Assembly (NCBI RefSeq): GCF_913063425.1 | Contig: NZ_CAJXYK010000020.1 | Span: 27,744 to 91,743 of the forward strand | Origin: an uncultured Thiohalocapsa sp. | GTDB lineage: Bacteria > Pseudomonadota > Gammaproteobacteria > Chromatiales > Chromatiaceae | DNA: 64,000 bases | Direction of reading: 5' to 3' | Shown here: piece after piece, positions 41,727-52,100 of the stretch | Numbering within the stretch: position 1 is the stretch's first letter | Layout of the letters: each line of letters opens with the position of its first letter | Notes under the pieces: model-generated | Seen by the model: the letters and a program-made list of their open reading frames with translations, nothing else | Databases searched by the model: none | Told to the model about the DNA's origin: nothing | Translations under genes and position numbers: made by a program

Positions 41727-43474
41727 GGGCTGCCTCCGTCCGGGTCCATGAGTGCCGCCGCGGCGGCGGCGATCTCCCCCGGGCGCAGCGGCAGCGGCCC
41801 GGGCCTTGCCAGCGCCCGGGCAGCCTCCGGCAATGCCTGCTCGGCAAGCAGATAATGGAACAGCTGGGCGCCGTGATTCTGCTCCACCACAAGCACCCGG
41901 GCGCCGCCGACGGCATCCAGCAGTGCCTGGCGTTTGAGCGGCGCCAGCAGGCGCAGCGCGACGGTGCGCACCGCCCGACCCGCCTCCGACAGCCGCTCCG
42001 CCGCCTCCACCACGGCGCCGCGGCAGGCGCCGACGGTGACCAGGCACAGCTCGGCGTCCGCGGCGCCGGTGATCTCCGCCCAGTCGGGGCCGTAGTCGTG
42101 CGCCAGCAGCTTGTGCCGGCGCTTGTCGAGCTGTGCCGCATGATCCGCCGCACGGCTGGAGGGGGCGCCGGCGGGGTCGTGCTCCAGTCCGTCGGCGGTG
42201 TAGGCCAGGCCCGTCTCGCCGGGCACGGACATGGGCGAGACGCCGTCTTCGGTGACGCTGTAGCGCCGGAAGGGGCCATCGTCGCCGGGGGCTGCATGGT
42301 GCACGGGCGGCACCGTCGCGGGTGCCGGCTCGCCCACCATCCGCGACTGCCCGAGCGACTGGTCCGACAGCACGATGGCAGCGGTCTGCAGCTGCCACGC
42401 GAGCTGCACGGCCCAGGCCACGGTGTGCGCGCAGTCGGCGATGCCGAGCGCCGCCAGCACCAGGTGCGGGGCATCGCCGTGCAGGCCGTAGAGTGCGGCG
42501 TTCAGGTCGGATTGCTCGGATTTGGTGGGGATGCCGGTGCTGGGGCCGCCGCGCATGACATCCACCACGACGATGGGCGTCTCGCTGGCCACCGCGAGCC
42601 CGATGCCCTCCAGCATCAGGCTGAGCCCCGGGCCGGAGGTGGCCGTGAGCGCCGGCACCCCGCCGAAGGCGCTGCCGATGAGCATGTTCACCGAGGCCAG
42701 CTCGTCCTCCGCCTGCAGCAGGGTGCCGCCGAGGCGCTCCAGGCGCGGCGCCAGCCACTCCAGCATTTCGCTGGCCGGGGTGATTGGGTAAGCGGCGACG
42801 AAGCGCACGCCGGCGCGCAGGGCGCCGAGCCCGGCGGCCTCGTTGCCGTTGATGTGCCAGCGCTGCGGGACTGCCGGCGGCGGCGGCACCGGCTCGCGCA
42901 GCCGGTCTTCCGGCTTCGCCAGCGCATGCCCGGACCTGATGCAGGCGCGGGCGGCGTCCACCACCGCCTGGCCCTTGTCCGCCAGGGTGCGCCCGGCGGC
43001 GTCGAGCAGGGCCGCGAGCGGCAGGCCGGCGAGGGCACCGGCGGCGCCCACGGCCACCATGTTGGCGCGCCCGCCGTCGCGCTCGGCGGCGCTGGACGAG
43101 AAGCCCATCTCCCGCAGCCGGGTGTCGCTCTCCACCACGGCGGCGGGCGGTGGGCCGGTGGCGGGGTCCGCAAGCACCAGGCTTCCGGCGTCCAGCGGGA
43201 TCTCGTCGGCGAAGCGCTCGTGGTTGGCCCAGTCCAGCGCCGCCAGCAGATCGCAGCGGTCGCCGGCGCAGTGCACCGGCTCGGGGCCGAAGCGCAGCAG
43301 CGCCGCCGACTCGCCGCCGCGGATCTGCGGGCCGGCGCTGCGCCGGAGCAGGCCGTAGAGCCCGGCGGCGGCGACGGCCTCCAGCAGGATCAGGCCGGCG
43401 GTGACGGCGCCGCTGCCGCCGGCGCCGGTGACGGCGACGGTGAGCGGTGCGGAGGCGTCTCTTGGCCCGGGCAT
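41723..43474 (-). CDS. korA: 2-Oxoacid:ferredoxin oxidoreductase, fused gamma-alpha subunit
   Basis: The 583-residue protein starts with the gamma domain (TVAVTGAGGSGAVTAGLILLEA, ~11-190), then the alpha domain from ~200 (INGNEAAGLGALRAGVRFVAAYPITPASEMLEWL). YPITPASE and TSGPGLSLMLEGIGLAVASETP are standard for KorA. It pairs with the overlapping korB. No ferredoxin gene or delta subunit is in the operon. The substrate is most likely 2-oxoglutarate, with pyruvate or branched 2-oxoacids possible. Confidence 0.9.
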   Translation of the reverse strand: MPGPRDASAPLTVAVTGAGGSGAVTAGLILLEAVAAAGLYGLLRRSAGPQIRGGESAALLRFGPEPVHCAGDRCDLLAALDWANHERFADEIPLDAGSLVLADPATGPPPAAVVESDTRLREMGFSSSAAERDGGRANMVAVGAAGALAGLPLAALLDAAGRTLADKGQAVVDAARACIRSGHALAKPEDRLREPVPPPPAVPQRWHINGNEAAGLGALRAGVRFVAAYPITPASEMLEWLAPRLERLGGTLLQAEDELASVNMLIGSAFGGVPALTATSGPGLSLMLEGIGLAVASETPIVVVDVMRGGPSTGIPTKSEQSDLNAALYGLHGDAPHLVLAALGIADCAHTVAWAVQLAWQLQTAAIVLSDQSLGQSRMVGEPAPATVPPVHHAAPGDDGPFRRYSVTEDGVSPMSVPGETGLAYTADGLEHDPAGAPSSRAADHAAQLDKRRHKLLAHDYGPDWAEITGAADAELCLVTVGACRGAVVEAAERLSEAGRAVRTVALRLLAPLKRQALLDAVGGARVLVVEQNHGAQLFHYLLAEQALPEAARALARPGPLPLRPGEIAAAAAALMDPDGGSP

Positions 43475-43502
43475 GGTGCCGCAGATGTGGCCGGGACGGC
43501 CC

Positions 43503-44321
43503 TCAGGCGGGCAGGTCGGGGCCGAGGAAAGGGCGTAGGCGCTGCAGCATCGCCTTGTGCACCTTGGGGCCGCCGGCGACGACGTTGCAGGTGTCGAAGT
43601 GGCGCTCGCTGCCGGCGAGGTCCGTGACCATGCCGCCGGCCTCCGTCACCAGCAGGGCGCCGGCGGCGAAGTCCCAGGGCCGCAAGCCCAGCTCCCAGAA
43701 GCCGTCCAGGCGGCCCGCGGCGACATAGGCGAAGTCCAGTGCCGCCGAGCCCGGCCGACGCACGCCGGCGGTGTCCCGGATGATGGCCCCCAGCATGGGC
43801 AGGTAGACCTTGAGCTGCTGGTCGTCCCGGAACGGGATGCCGGTGCCGATGAGTGCGCCTTCCATACCGCGGCGCTGACTCACCCTGATCTTGCGGTCGT
43901 TGAGCAGCGCGCCGCCGCCGCGCTCGGCGGTGAAAAGCTCCTCGTGCAGCGGGTCGTAGACCACGCCCAGCTGCATGCGCCCACGCTGGCGCAGGCCAAT
44001 GGAGATGGCCCATTGCGGGAAGCCGTGCAGGTAATTGGTGGTGCCGTCCAGCGGGTCGATGACCCACTCGTATTCGTCCCTGGCGCCACGACCCTTGCCG
44101 GCGGCGTGGCTGCCGCTCTCCTCGGCGAGGATGGCGTGGTCCGGGAACTTCTCCCGCAGCACCTCGATGATGGCCGCCTCGGCGGCGCGGTCCACGTCGG
44201 AGACGAAGTCGTTGCGGCTCTTGGTCTGGACCTTCAGCGCGTCCGCACGGTCGAAGAAGCGCATGGTGATGCGCCCGGCGGCGCGCGCGGCGCGGACGGC
44301 GATGTTGAGCATGGGTGACAT
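43503..44321 (-). CDS. suhB: Inositol-1-monophosphatase family protein
   Basis: ATG 44321 gives MSPMLNIAVRAARAAG, matching the SuhB N-terminus; a start 18 nt upstream is also in frame. The 272 residues contain ILAEESG (~72), DPLDGTTNYLHGFP (~95-108, metal and phosphate binding) and LRPWDFAAGALLVTEAGG (~220). SuhB hydrolyses inositol monophosphate and, in some gammaproteobacteria, joins transcription antitermination of rRNA. Mg-dependent, cytosolic. It lies 28 bp downstream of korA's end on the same strand order. Confidence 0.93.
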   Translation of the reverse strand: MSPMLNIAVRAARAAGRITMRFFDRADALKVQTKSRNDFVSDVDRAAEAAIIEVLREKFPDHAILAEESGSHAAGKGRGARDEYEWVIDPLDGTTNYLHGFPQWAISIGLRQRGRMQLGVVYDPLHEELFTAERGGGALLNDRKIRVSQRRGMEGALIGTGIPFRDDQQLKVYLPMLGAIIRDTAGVRRPGSAALDFAYVAAGRLDGFWELGLRPWDFAAGALLVTEAGGMVTDLAGSERHFDTCNVVAGGPKVHKAMLQRLRPFLGPDLPA

Positions 44322-44506
44322 GCCGGCACCATAGCGCAAGCCCAGGGTCGATTAGAAGCTGCTGATGCACTTTCCCCTGCGCCGGGTCAGGCAAGCGGAT
44401 CATCATCGGCCGTGGAACGTGCGTTGACGAAGCGTGTGCAGATGCGCTTGCAACTCCGGGGCTTCCGTGTAACCCTTTGACTATCGCGTGCAAACGCCCC
44501 AAGGCC

Positions 44507-44755
44507 ATGACCGAGCAAGTCGAAAACCTGATCCTGGAGCACCTGCGCCACATCCGCGGTCGCGTGGATCAGCTGGCAGCGGACGTGGACACCATCAAGC
44601 TGCGGCTCACGTCCCTTGAGACACAGGTCGCGGGCCTGCAGGGCCAGGTCGCGGGTCTTCACGGTGACAACGCCATCGCGCACCAGCGCATGGATCGCAT
44701 CGAGTCCCGCCTCGACCGCATCGAGCGGCGGCTCGATCTGCACGAGCCGGCCTGA
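44507..44755 (+). CDS. Small coiled-coil protein, 82 aa
   Basis: ATG 44507 begins MTEQVENLILEHLRHIRGRVDQL. Nearly the whole protein is heptad-patterned helix (IKLRLTSLETQVAGLQGQVAGLHGDN, then RIESRLDRIERRLDLH). No signal peptide or membrane helix. A TTG start 30 nt upstream is less likely. It is probably an oligomeric adaptor; function unknown. It is divergent from suhB and 200 bp before trmJ. Confidence 0.6.
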   Translation: MTEQVENLILEHLRHIRGRVDQLAADVDTIKLRLTSLETQVAGLQGQVAGLHGDNAIAHQRMDRIESRLDRIERRLDLHEPA

Positions 44756-44956
44756 GGTAGCCCCCCCGGTTTCACCCCCTCAGGTTCCCACCGGTCCTCT
44801 CTGCGCGCGCCTCGCATTCTGACCCATACGCGACCGGCGTCAGCGCTGGCCCGGCCACCGCACACAGCCCCCAAGCAGCCTCCAAGCGCCCATCGATCTG
44901 CCCCCGCATGCCGACCGCGCCGTCGCGAGTTGGCATACTGCGCCTTTCTCCAGCCT

Positions 44957-45784
44957 ATGTGCGACCCGATGGGGTCCTGGGAGGCGCGCTTGTTGAGCGA
45001 GCACAGTCCGGGTGAAGACAGGTCCACGGGCCAGCGGGGTGCACTGCTGGCCCGCATCCGCTTCGTGCTGGTGGAGACCAGCCTCTCCGGCAACATCGGC
45101 GCCACCGCCCGGGCCATGAAGAACATGGGCCTGTCGCGCATGGCCCTGGTGCGGCCCAAGCTCGGTGACCGTTTTGCCGATGCCGATGCTGTCGCGCGGG
45201 CCTCCGGCGCCGACGACCTGCTGGCGGCGGCAACGCTGCACGATGACCTGGCGGATGCGCTCGCCGGCTGTCGCCTGGTGGTGGGCTCCAGCGCCCGGGC
45301 GCGGTCGCTGGAGTGGCCGGAGCTGGATGCGATGGGCTGTGGCGCCCGGCTGGTGGCGGAGGCCGCCCACGGCGACGTGGCCCTGGTGCTGGGGCGCGAG
45401 AGCACGGGCCTCTCCAACGACGAGCTGGCCCTGTGCCATTACCTGGTGCGCATCCCCACCAATCCGGATTTCAGCTCGCTCAACATCGCCGCGGCGGCGC
45501 AGGTCTTTGCCTATGAGATTCGCCGGAATCTGCGTGCCGGCGCCGGTGCTCCCGCGGGCGTCGACGACCGCCCGGACCTGGCCAGCGCCGAGGAGATGGA
45601 GGGCTTTCACGCCCACCTGATGCGGACGCTGATCGCCATCGGCTATGCCGACGCGGATCAGTGCAGCACCCTGTCGCGGCGCCTGCGCCGGCTCTTCCAT
45701 CGCGCCCGCCCGGACCGCACCGAGCTCAACATTCTGCGCGGGGTGCTGGCGAAGATGGCTCCGCGGCGCTCACGCGCCGACTGA
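44957..45784 (+). CDS. trmJ: tRNA (cytidine/uridine-2'-O-)-methyltransferase TrmJ
   Basis: The SPOUT fold motifs are present: RIRFVLVETSLSGNIGATARAMKNMG, VALVLGRESTGLSNDEL and a C-terminal RIPTNPDFSSLNIAAAAQVFAYE. The family starts a few residues before IRFVLVE, so the start may lie at TTG near 44991 rather than the ATG at 44957. It methylates nucleotide 32 of certain tRNAs. In E. coli it stands before the isc operon; no isc genes follow here. Confidence 0.9.
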   Translation: MCDPMGSWEARLLSEHSPGEDRSTGQRGALLARIRFVLVETSLSGNIGATARAMKNMGLSRMALVRPKLGDRFADADAVARASGADDLLAAATLHDDLADALAGCRLVVGSSARARSLEWPELDAMGCGARLVAEAAHGDVALVLGRESTGLSNDELALCHYLVRIPTNPDFSSLNIAAAAQVFAYEIRRNLRAGAGAPAGVDDRPDLASAEEMEGFHAHLMRTLIAIGYADADQCSTLSRRLRRLFHRARPDRTELNILRGVLAKMAPRRSRAD

Positions 45785-45840
45785 TCCGGCGCCGTTACAT
45801 GAGCCCGGGTCTGCTGGAGCCGAGTGCTCTCAACGGCCGC

Positions 45841-48147
45841 TCATGCAAACCTGACATGCTTGTTGAACGGATATTCGCGCAGCCGCTTGCCGGTGGCGGC
45901 GTAGATGGCGTTGGCCAGCGCCGGCTTGGACGGCGGCGTGCCGGGCTCGCCGACACCGGTGGGGGCGTCGCCGGATTGCAGGATACGCACCCGGATCTCC
46001 GGCGTCTGCGCGAGTCGCAGCGCGTCGTAGTCGTGGAAGTTGGACTGCTCCGCGCGGCCGTCCCTGAAGGTGATTGCTTCCATGATCGCGGCGGACAGCC
46101 CGTAGACGATGCCGGACTGCATCTGCGCCTCGATGATGCCGGGGTCCAGCGCCAGGCCCACGTCGGCGACGCAGTGCACGCGCTCGACGCGGATGCCGTC
46201 CGCGCCGTCGCTCACCTCCACCACCTGCGCCACGGTGCTGCCGAAGGAGTGGGTCATGGCGAGCCCGCGCCCGCGCCGGCGGCTGTCGTCCTGGGCGACA
46301 GGCTCATCCCAGCCTGACAGCTCGCGCACGGCTTCCAGCACGGCCTGCGCGAAGGGATAGTCCCGGGTGAGCCTGAGCCGCATGTCAAGCGGGTCGATGC
46401 CGCCGGCGGCCGCCAGCTCGTCCAGGAAGCACTCGTGGAAGAAGCCGTTGAAAGAGGCCCCGACGCTGCGCCAGTTGCCGAGCGGCACCGGTGACGCCGG
46501 CGCATAGCCCACCACCCGGTAGTTGGGGATGTGGTAAGGCTGCATCGCCGCGCCCTCGGTGATGAGCTTGTCCGGACCCATGGCCGGCAGTCCCACGCGG
46601 CCCGAAAAGGACCGGATCACCGACGGCGAGGCGATCTGCAAGAGCGCCGTCTCCGGCAGGCCGTTCCGGTCGAGCACACCGGTGCAGCGGGCCACCGCCG
46701 CGGGGCGGTAGAGGTCGTGGCGGATGTCTGCCTCCCGCGTCCAGGTGAGCTTGACCGGCGTGCCGGGCATGGCCTCCGCCACCGCCGCGGCCTGCAGCGC
46801 GAAGTCCACCTCCGCGCGCCGGCCGAAGCCGCCGCCGAGGAACTGCACCCGCACATCCACCTGCGCCGGGTCCAGACCCGCCTGCTCGGCGGCGAGGTCC
46901 CGCAGCAGCGTCGGCGCCTGGTGGCCGCACCAGAGGGTGAGTCGCTCCGGCTCGCGCAGTGCCACGGCCGCCGGCGGCTCCAGCGTGGTGTGGGCGAGGA
47001 AAGGTGCCCGGTACTCGGCCTTCACCGCCGGCCTGGCTTCGGCGCGGGCGATGCGCAGCGCCTGGTCCACGTCGCCGTCGTCCCGCGGCGTGGCGTCCGG
47101 CGCCAGGGTGTCGATGGACCCGGCGATGGCGTCCAGCATCGCGGCACTGTCGCCGCTGATCCCGGGCGCCGGCTGCCAGTCGATCTCCAGTGCCCTGGCG
47201 GCCTGGAAGGCCCGCCAGGTGTTGTCCGCCACCACGGCCAGCGCGTCCCCATGCGTCGCGCCCAGATCGACGACCCGCTCCACGCCGCGCATGGCCTCCG
47301 CCGGGCCCGCATCGAAGCCGCCGCGGCTGCCGCCGAGGTAGGGGTTGGCGACGACGGTGGCGCAGCGCATGCCAGGCAGCTGCACATCGATGCCGAACTG
47401 CGCGGTGCCCGTGCACTTGGCCGCCATGTCCACCCGGGGCAGGCCGCGGCCCAGCAGGCGCCACTGTGCGCGGGGCTTGAGCGGCGGGTCCGCGGGCGGC
47501 TCGATGGTTGCGGCATCCGCTGCCAGGGCCGTGTAGGGCAGCTGCCGGCCGCCGGCCGGGTCCAGCACCTGGCCCGCCTCGGTACGCAGGGCTGCCGTAT
47601 CGGCCCGCCAGCGGCGCGCGGCGGCCTGCACCAGCATCACCCGCGCCGCCGCCCCCGCCTTGCGCATTTTGAGATAGGCATCCGCCGTACTCGTGGAGCC
47701 GCCCGTGATCTGCATGCCGAGCAGCTTGCTTGCGACGCCCGCGGCGTCGCGCAGGCCCTCGGCGAGCCAGCCATGGTCCCAGCTCGGGATGGGCACGGCG
47801 GCCTCCAGCGCTGCCGCGTTGTAATAGGCCGCCGCCGCCGGGCCGTGCAGCGTGCGCACCGACTCCCACGGCAGGTCCAGCTCCTCCGCGACCAGCGCGG
47901 CGAGTGTGGTGTGCACCCCCTGACCCATCTCGGCGCGCGGCGTGATGATGCTGACGCCGTCCTGGTTGATCAGCAGGTAGGGATTGAGGGTGACGGCGCC
48001 GGGCTCTGCGTCCTGCCCGGCGAGCGGGTTCGGATGCGGCCTTCGCACCTGCTGGACGCCGACGGCGACACCGCCCGCCACGGCCACCGCGCCGATCAGG
48101 AAGGCACGGCGGGTGAGCCGGCCCCGCTTGCGCTCGCCGCCGCTCAT
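45841..48147 (-). CDS. Molybdenum hydroxylase large subunit (xanthine/aldehyde/isoquinoline oxidoreductase type), Tat-exported
   Basis: The 768-residue protein begins with a twin-arginine signal ([18 protein letters not shown]). Moco-binding regions are visible: [39 protein letters not shown] and a C-terminal [26 protein letters not shown] with the catalytic Glu. This arrangement fits periplasmic enzymes such as isoquinoline 1-oxidoreductase and aldehyde dehydrogenases of that group. Its ATG overlaps the small-subunit stop by 4 nt. It needs molybdenum cofactor, supplied by the mod genes at 8-12 kb. Substrate unknown. Confidence 0.9.
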   Translation of the reverse strand: MSGGERKRGRLTRRAFLIGAVAVAGGVAVGVQQVRRPHPNPLAGQDAEPGAVTLNPYLLINQDGVSIITPRAEMGQGVHTTLAALVAEELDLPWESVRTLHGPAAAAYYNAAALEAAVPIPSWDHGWLAEGLRDAAGVASKLLGMQITGGSTSTADAYLKMRKAGAAARVMLVQAAARRWRADTAALRTEAGQVLDPAGGRQLPYTALAADAATIEPPADPPLKPRAQWRLLGRGLPRVDMAAKCTGTAQFGIDVQLPGMRCATVVANPYLGGSRGGFDAGPAEAMRGVERVVDLGATHGDALAVVADNTWRAFQAARALEIDWQPAPGISGDSAAMLDAIAGSIDTLAPDATPRDDGDVDQALRIARAEARPAVKAEYRAPFLAHTTLEPPAAVALREPERLTLWCGHQAPTLLRDLAAEQAGLDPAQVDVRVQFLGGGFGRRAEVDFALQAAAVAEAMPGTPVKLTWTREADIRHDLYRPAAVARCTGVLDRNGLPETALLQIASPSVIRSFSGRVGLPAMGPDKLITEGAAMQPYHIPNYRVVGYAPASPVPLGNWRSVGASFNGFFHECFLDELAAAGGIDPLDMRLRLTRDYPFAQAVLEAVRELSGWDEPVAQDDSRRRGRGLAMTHSFGSTVAQVVEVSDGADGIRVERVHCVADVGLALDPGIIEAQMQSGIVYGLSAAIMEAITFRDGRAEQSNFHDYDALRLAQTPEIRVRILQSGDAPTGVGEPGTPPSKPALANAIYAATGKRLREYPFNKHVRFA

Positions 48148-48626
48148 GCTTGCCCGCCCGACGCAGGCAGCGCTGCCGCCGCCCGGGCGATGGCCGTACG
48201 CACCTGTGCGTAGGTGCCGCAGCGGCAGAGGTTGGTCATGACGGCCTCGATCTCTGCGGGGCTCGGGCTCGGGCTCTGCTCCAGCAGACACACGGCGGCG
48301 ATGATCTGTCCGGACTGGCAGTAGCCGCACTGGGCCACCTGCGCGTCGATCCAGGCCTGCTGTACCGGGTGTGGTGCCTCTGGCGTGCCGAGCCCCTCGA
48401 TGGTGGTGACGGGTCCGCTGACAGCGCCCACGGGCAGGGTGCAGCTGCGCACGGGGGCGCCGCCGATGCGCACCGTGCAAGCCCCGCACTGACCCACGCC
48501 GCAGCCGAACTTGGTGCCGGTGAGGCCGAGCACGTCGCGCAGCACCCACAGCAGCGGCATTTCGGACTCCACTGACAGTTGATGCTGGACGCCGTTGACC
48601 ATGAGATCGATGGGGTTTGGTGTCAT
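48144..48626 (-). CDS. Molybdenum hydroxylase small [2Fe-2S] subunit
   Basis: The 160-residue protein has the two cluster motifs of the family: [14 protein letters not shown] (N-terminal plant-ferredoxin cluster, ~39-52) and CGYCQSG with CRCGTY (C-terminal cluster, ~100-138). It passes electrons from the Moco subunit. It has no signal peptide, so it is exported with the Tat signal of its partner. No FAD subunit is present, so electrons probably go to a cytochrome. Confidence 0.93.
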   Translation of the reverse strand: MTPNPIDLMVNGVQHQLSVESEMPLLWVLRDVLGLTGTKFGCGVGQCGACTVRIGGAPVRSCTLPVGAVSGPVTTIEGLGTPEAPHPVQQAWIDAQVAQCGYCQSGQIIAAVCLLEQSPSPSPAEIEAVMTNLCRCGTYAQVRTAIARAAAALPASGGQA

Positions 48627-49112
48627 GCGGGCAAGCGGGTTGCTGATGGATTTTGGGCTGATGGGCTTTGGGCTGCCGCGGGAAGTTGGGTGCCGGCGCG
48701 GCTTCGGCAATGGGGCGCAGGGCCTGACAGGCAGCATGGGCCGCCGACAGCGTGGCGCCGCTGTGGCACCGTGGTATGCTTCGGTTCCGTTCGTCGGGCT
48801 GAATTGACCGCCGGGAGCCGCCGGGAGCCGCCGGGAGCCGCTGGCGGCGTTGTCCGGGGCCGGCGACAACGGCCGCGACACACAGGAGCGTTGGTTCTGA
48901 GACGCAACAGGGACTTCCGATGAGCTGCCCGAAAGTTTCTCACCCCTGGGTGATCAAGAGGATTTCATAATCAGGCTGATCCCGACCATGACGCTGGTCC
49001 CGAGGCCGTGACGGACCCTGGCTGCCGCGCGGACACCAGCCCCCGTGCTCGTCTCGGCGCAATCCGGCAACACGTGGACTGACAAGAACACTGACAACGG
49101 AGTGCAGGGGAG
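48627..49112. other. Intergenic with a 10-bp triplicate repeat
   Basis: About 485 bp, divergent between the Mo hydroxylase and the sensory protein. It contains CCGGGAGCCG repeated three times (48811-48840). I see no gene. Confidence 0.5.
48811..48840. repeat. CCGGGAGCCG x3
   Basis: Three exact 10-bp units in tandem. Confidence 0.9.
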
Positions 49113-52100
49113 ATGGCGCAGCTGGAAGACCTCAAGCTCGCCGACATCGCCACGGCGGAAGTCGTCTGCGCGGGCGAGACGACGCCGCTCGCCGAGGTGC
49201 TCGCGCTGATGCAGACGCAGCGCACCAGCGCGGTGGCCATCACCCGCGGGCACGTCCCTGTGGGTCTCTTCACCGAGCAAGACGCCCTGGCCGCCCTGGC
49301 CGCCGGTGAGGGGTGGTCCGATGCGCCGGTGAAAACGCGCATGCAGACCGACGCCGTCATCTGCCCCGCCGCCACCGGCTTCTTCGACGGCTGTGCGCAA
49401 ATGGCCGCCCGCGGGCTGCGCCACCTGTTGCTCGCCGACGCCCGCGGCGCCCCCGTCGGCATCGTCACCGCGCGCGACGTCATGCGGGCGCAGGTGCAGG
49501 ACGACCACCTGCGGCAGCGCAGTGCGGCGCAGGTGATGGTGGCCACGCCCCTGATGGGACCGGGCGCGGCGACGCCGGCTGATGCCGGCAGTCCACAGAC
49601 CGCCTATCTGCGCCAGATCGAGCACCAGCACCAGCTCCTCGGCGCCGTGTTCGCCGCCATCGCCGATGCGCTGATCCTTACCGATGCCACGCAGTGCGTG
49701 GTGCTCGCGAACCCCGCTGCGGAACGGGTCTTTGGCCTGGCCCCCGAGCGGCTGGTCGGCACCCGGCTGCCGACCCTGTTCACCGATGCGGATGCCCTTG
49801 CCGCGCTCGGCGCCGCAGCCGGCGCCGCCACCCACGCCGTCACCGGCGCGCTGCGCGGCCTCGCCGCCGGCGGCCGGGTGTTCCCCGCGGAGGTGAGCCT
49901 CGCATCGCTGCGGGATTTGGGTGAGGATCAGCGGGGCTGCGTCGTGCTGGTGCGCGACGTGTCCGCTCGCGAGCAGCGCGAGCGTGAGCTCGCCGAGCAG
50001 CGCCTGCGCCTTCAGGACCTGGTGGACACCATGGCCGACTGGGTCTGGGAGACGGACAGCGAGGGCCGTTTCACCTACTGCTCCGAGCGTGTGCGCTCCC
50101 TTTTCGGTTACGAGCCCCAGGCGCTGCTCGGCACCACGCCCTTCGATATGATGTCGCCGGCCGAAGCGGAGCGGATGCGCAGCGAATTCGCGGCTGTTGC
50201 CGCTGCCGGCGAGCCCTTCCGGGACCTGGTGAATGTCTGCCTCACCAGCGCCGGCGAGGAGCGCATCATCGCCACCAGCGGCAAGCCCATGCGGGACGCG
50301 GCGGGGGCCATCGTCGGCTGGCGCGGCACCGACCGCGACATCACGCAGTCGCGCCGTGCCGCCGAGCTGCTCGCCGCGAGCGAGTCCCAGCTGCGCGCCA
50401 TCTTCGATCACGCCAACGTCGGCATCATGCTGCTGACGGGCCATCGCATCATCACGCGCGCCAACGCCCGGCTGGCGGAGATCCTGGGCTACGCCAGCCC
50501 CGACGAGCTGACGGGCCGCAGCGTGCGCCGGCTGCATCTCAGCACCGAGCGCTTCGATGCCTTCGGCGCCCGGCACTACGAGCAGCTGCGCAATCGCGAG
50601 CAGCTGCACGTGGAGTACCAGCTGCGCCGGCATGACGGCAGCGCGGTGTGGTGCCTGATCTCCGGTGCTGCCATCGACTCGGTCCGGCCGCCGGACCTGG
50701 CCCGCGGCGTCATCTGGACAGTGGAGGATATCTCCGCCCTCAAAGAGAACGAGGCCAAGCTCAAGGCGCTCAACGCTCGGCTCGCCGAGGAGCACGAGCT
50801 CTTCACCAGCGGCCCCGCCATGGTCTTCCGCTGGCTGCCGCAGCCCGGCTGGCCCGTGGCCCAATGCTCACCCAACGCCCACAGGCATCTGGATGTCTCC
50901 GCCCGGGTGCTGGCGAGCGGGCGTTACCGCTACGCGGACCTCGTTCACCCGAACGACCTCGCCCGTGTGCGTGCCGAGGTGGCGCATTACACCAATACCG
51001 GGGCGACCGCCTTCGAGCAGGAATACCGCGTGCGCGGCGCCGGCGGGCATTGGCGCCACGTCTACGACTACACCCGGGTGCGCCGCAGCCCAGCGGGTGA
51101 GGTGCTCGCCTACCACGGCTACCTGGTGGACATCACCGAGCGCCGGCTGGCCCTGGCGGCCCTGCGCGAGAGCGAGGCGCGCTATCGCACCCTGTTCGAG
51201 TCCGCGGGAGCGCCCATGCTCACCCTCGGGCTGGACGGCGTCATCACCGCCGGCAACGCGGCCGCCGCCCGCCTGCTGGGCTACGCCGACGCGGCGGAGC
51301 TGACGGGCCTGTCGCCGGCGGCGCTGTCGCCGGTGCAGCAGGCCGACGGCGCGTCCTCGGCGGAGCAGAGTGTGCGCTTCGTCGAGTCTGTGCCGGCGCA
51401 GGGGCACGTACGCTTCGAGTGGGAGCACCTTCATCGCGAGGGTCATGTCGTCCCGGTGGAGGTGACCCTGACCCGCGTCGAGCTGCATGGTGAGCCCGCG
51501 GTGCTCGGGGTCTGGTACGACCTGCGCGACCGCCGCCGGGCCGAGGAGCTGGAGCAGCGCGCCACCGCCGTATTCGAGAACGCCGCCGAGGGCATCATGC
51601 TCACGGACGCGGACAACCGCATCATCGCCGTCAACCCGGCGTTCACGGCCATCACCGGCTACAGCGCGGAGGAGGCGCTCGGCCGGACCCCCAAGCTGCT
51701 CCACTCCGGGCGCCAGGACGCCGAATTCTACCGTGCCATGTGGCGGCAGCTTCAGGCCACCGGCAGCTGGCGCGGCGAGCTCTGGAATCGGCGCAAGGAC
51801 GGCGAGGTGTATGCCGAGTGGCTCAGCATCAGCGAGATCCGCGATGCCGACGGCACGCTGCGGCACCGCATCGGCGTGTTCAGCGACATCACCCGCATGC
51901 GCCGCTCTGAAGAGGAGCTGGAGCAGCTCACCCACTACGACCCCATCACCAGGTTGCCGAACCAGACGCTGCTGCGGGCACGCCTGGCGCAGGCGGTGCA
52001 GTCTGCCCTGGTGGCCGGGCGACCGTTGGCCCTGATGCTGGTGAACCTGGACGGCTTCAAGCGCGTGGTGGCGAGCTTCGGCCACGAGGTGAGCGATGCG

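Noticed and set aside
39073..43474. Carboxysome or reductive TCA gene cluster suggested by ParA plus korAB
   Set aside because: No carboxysome shell, Rubisco, ATP-citrate lyase or fumarate reductase genes are in the window.
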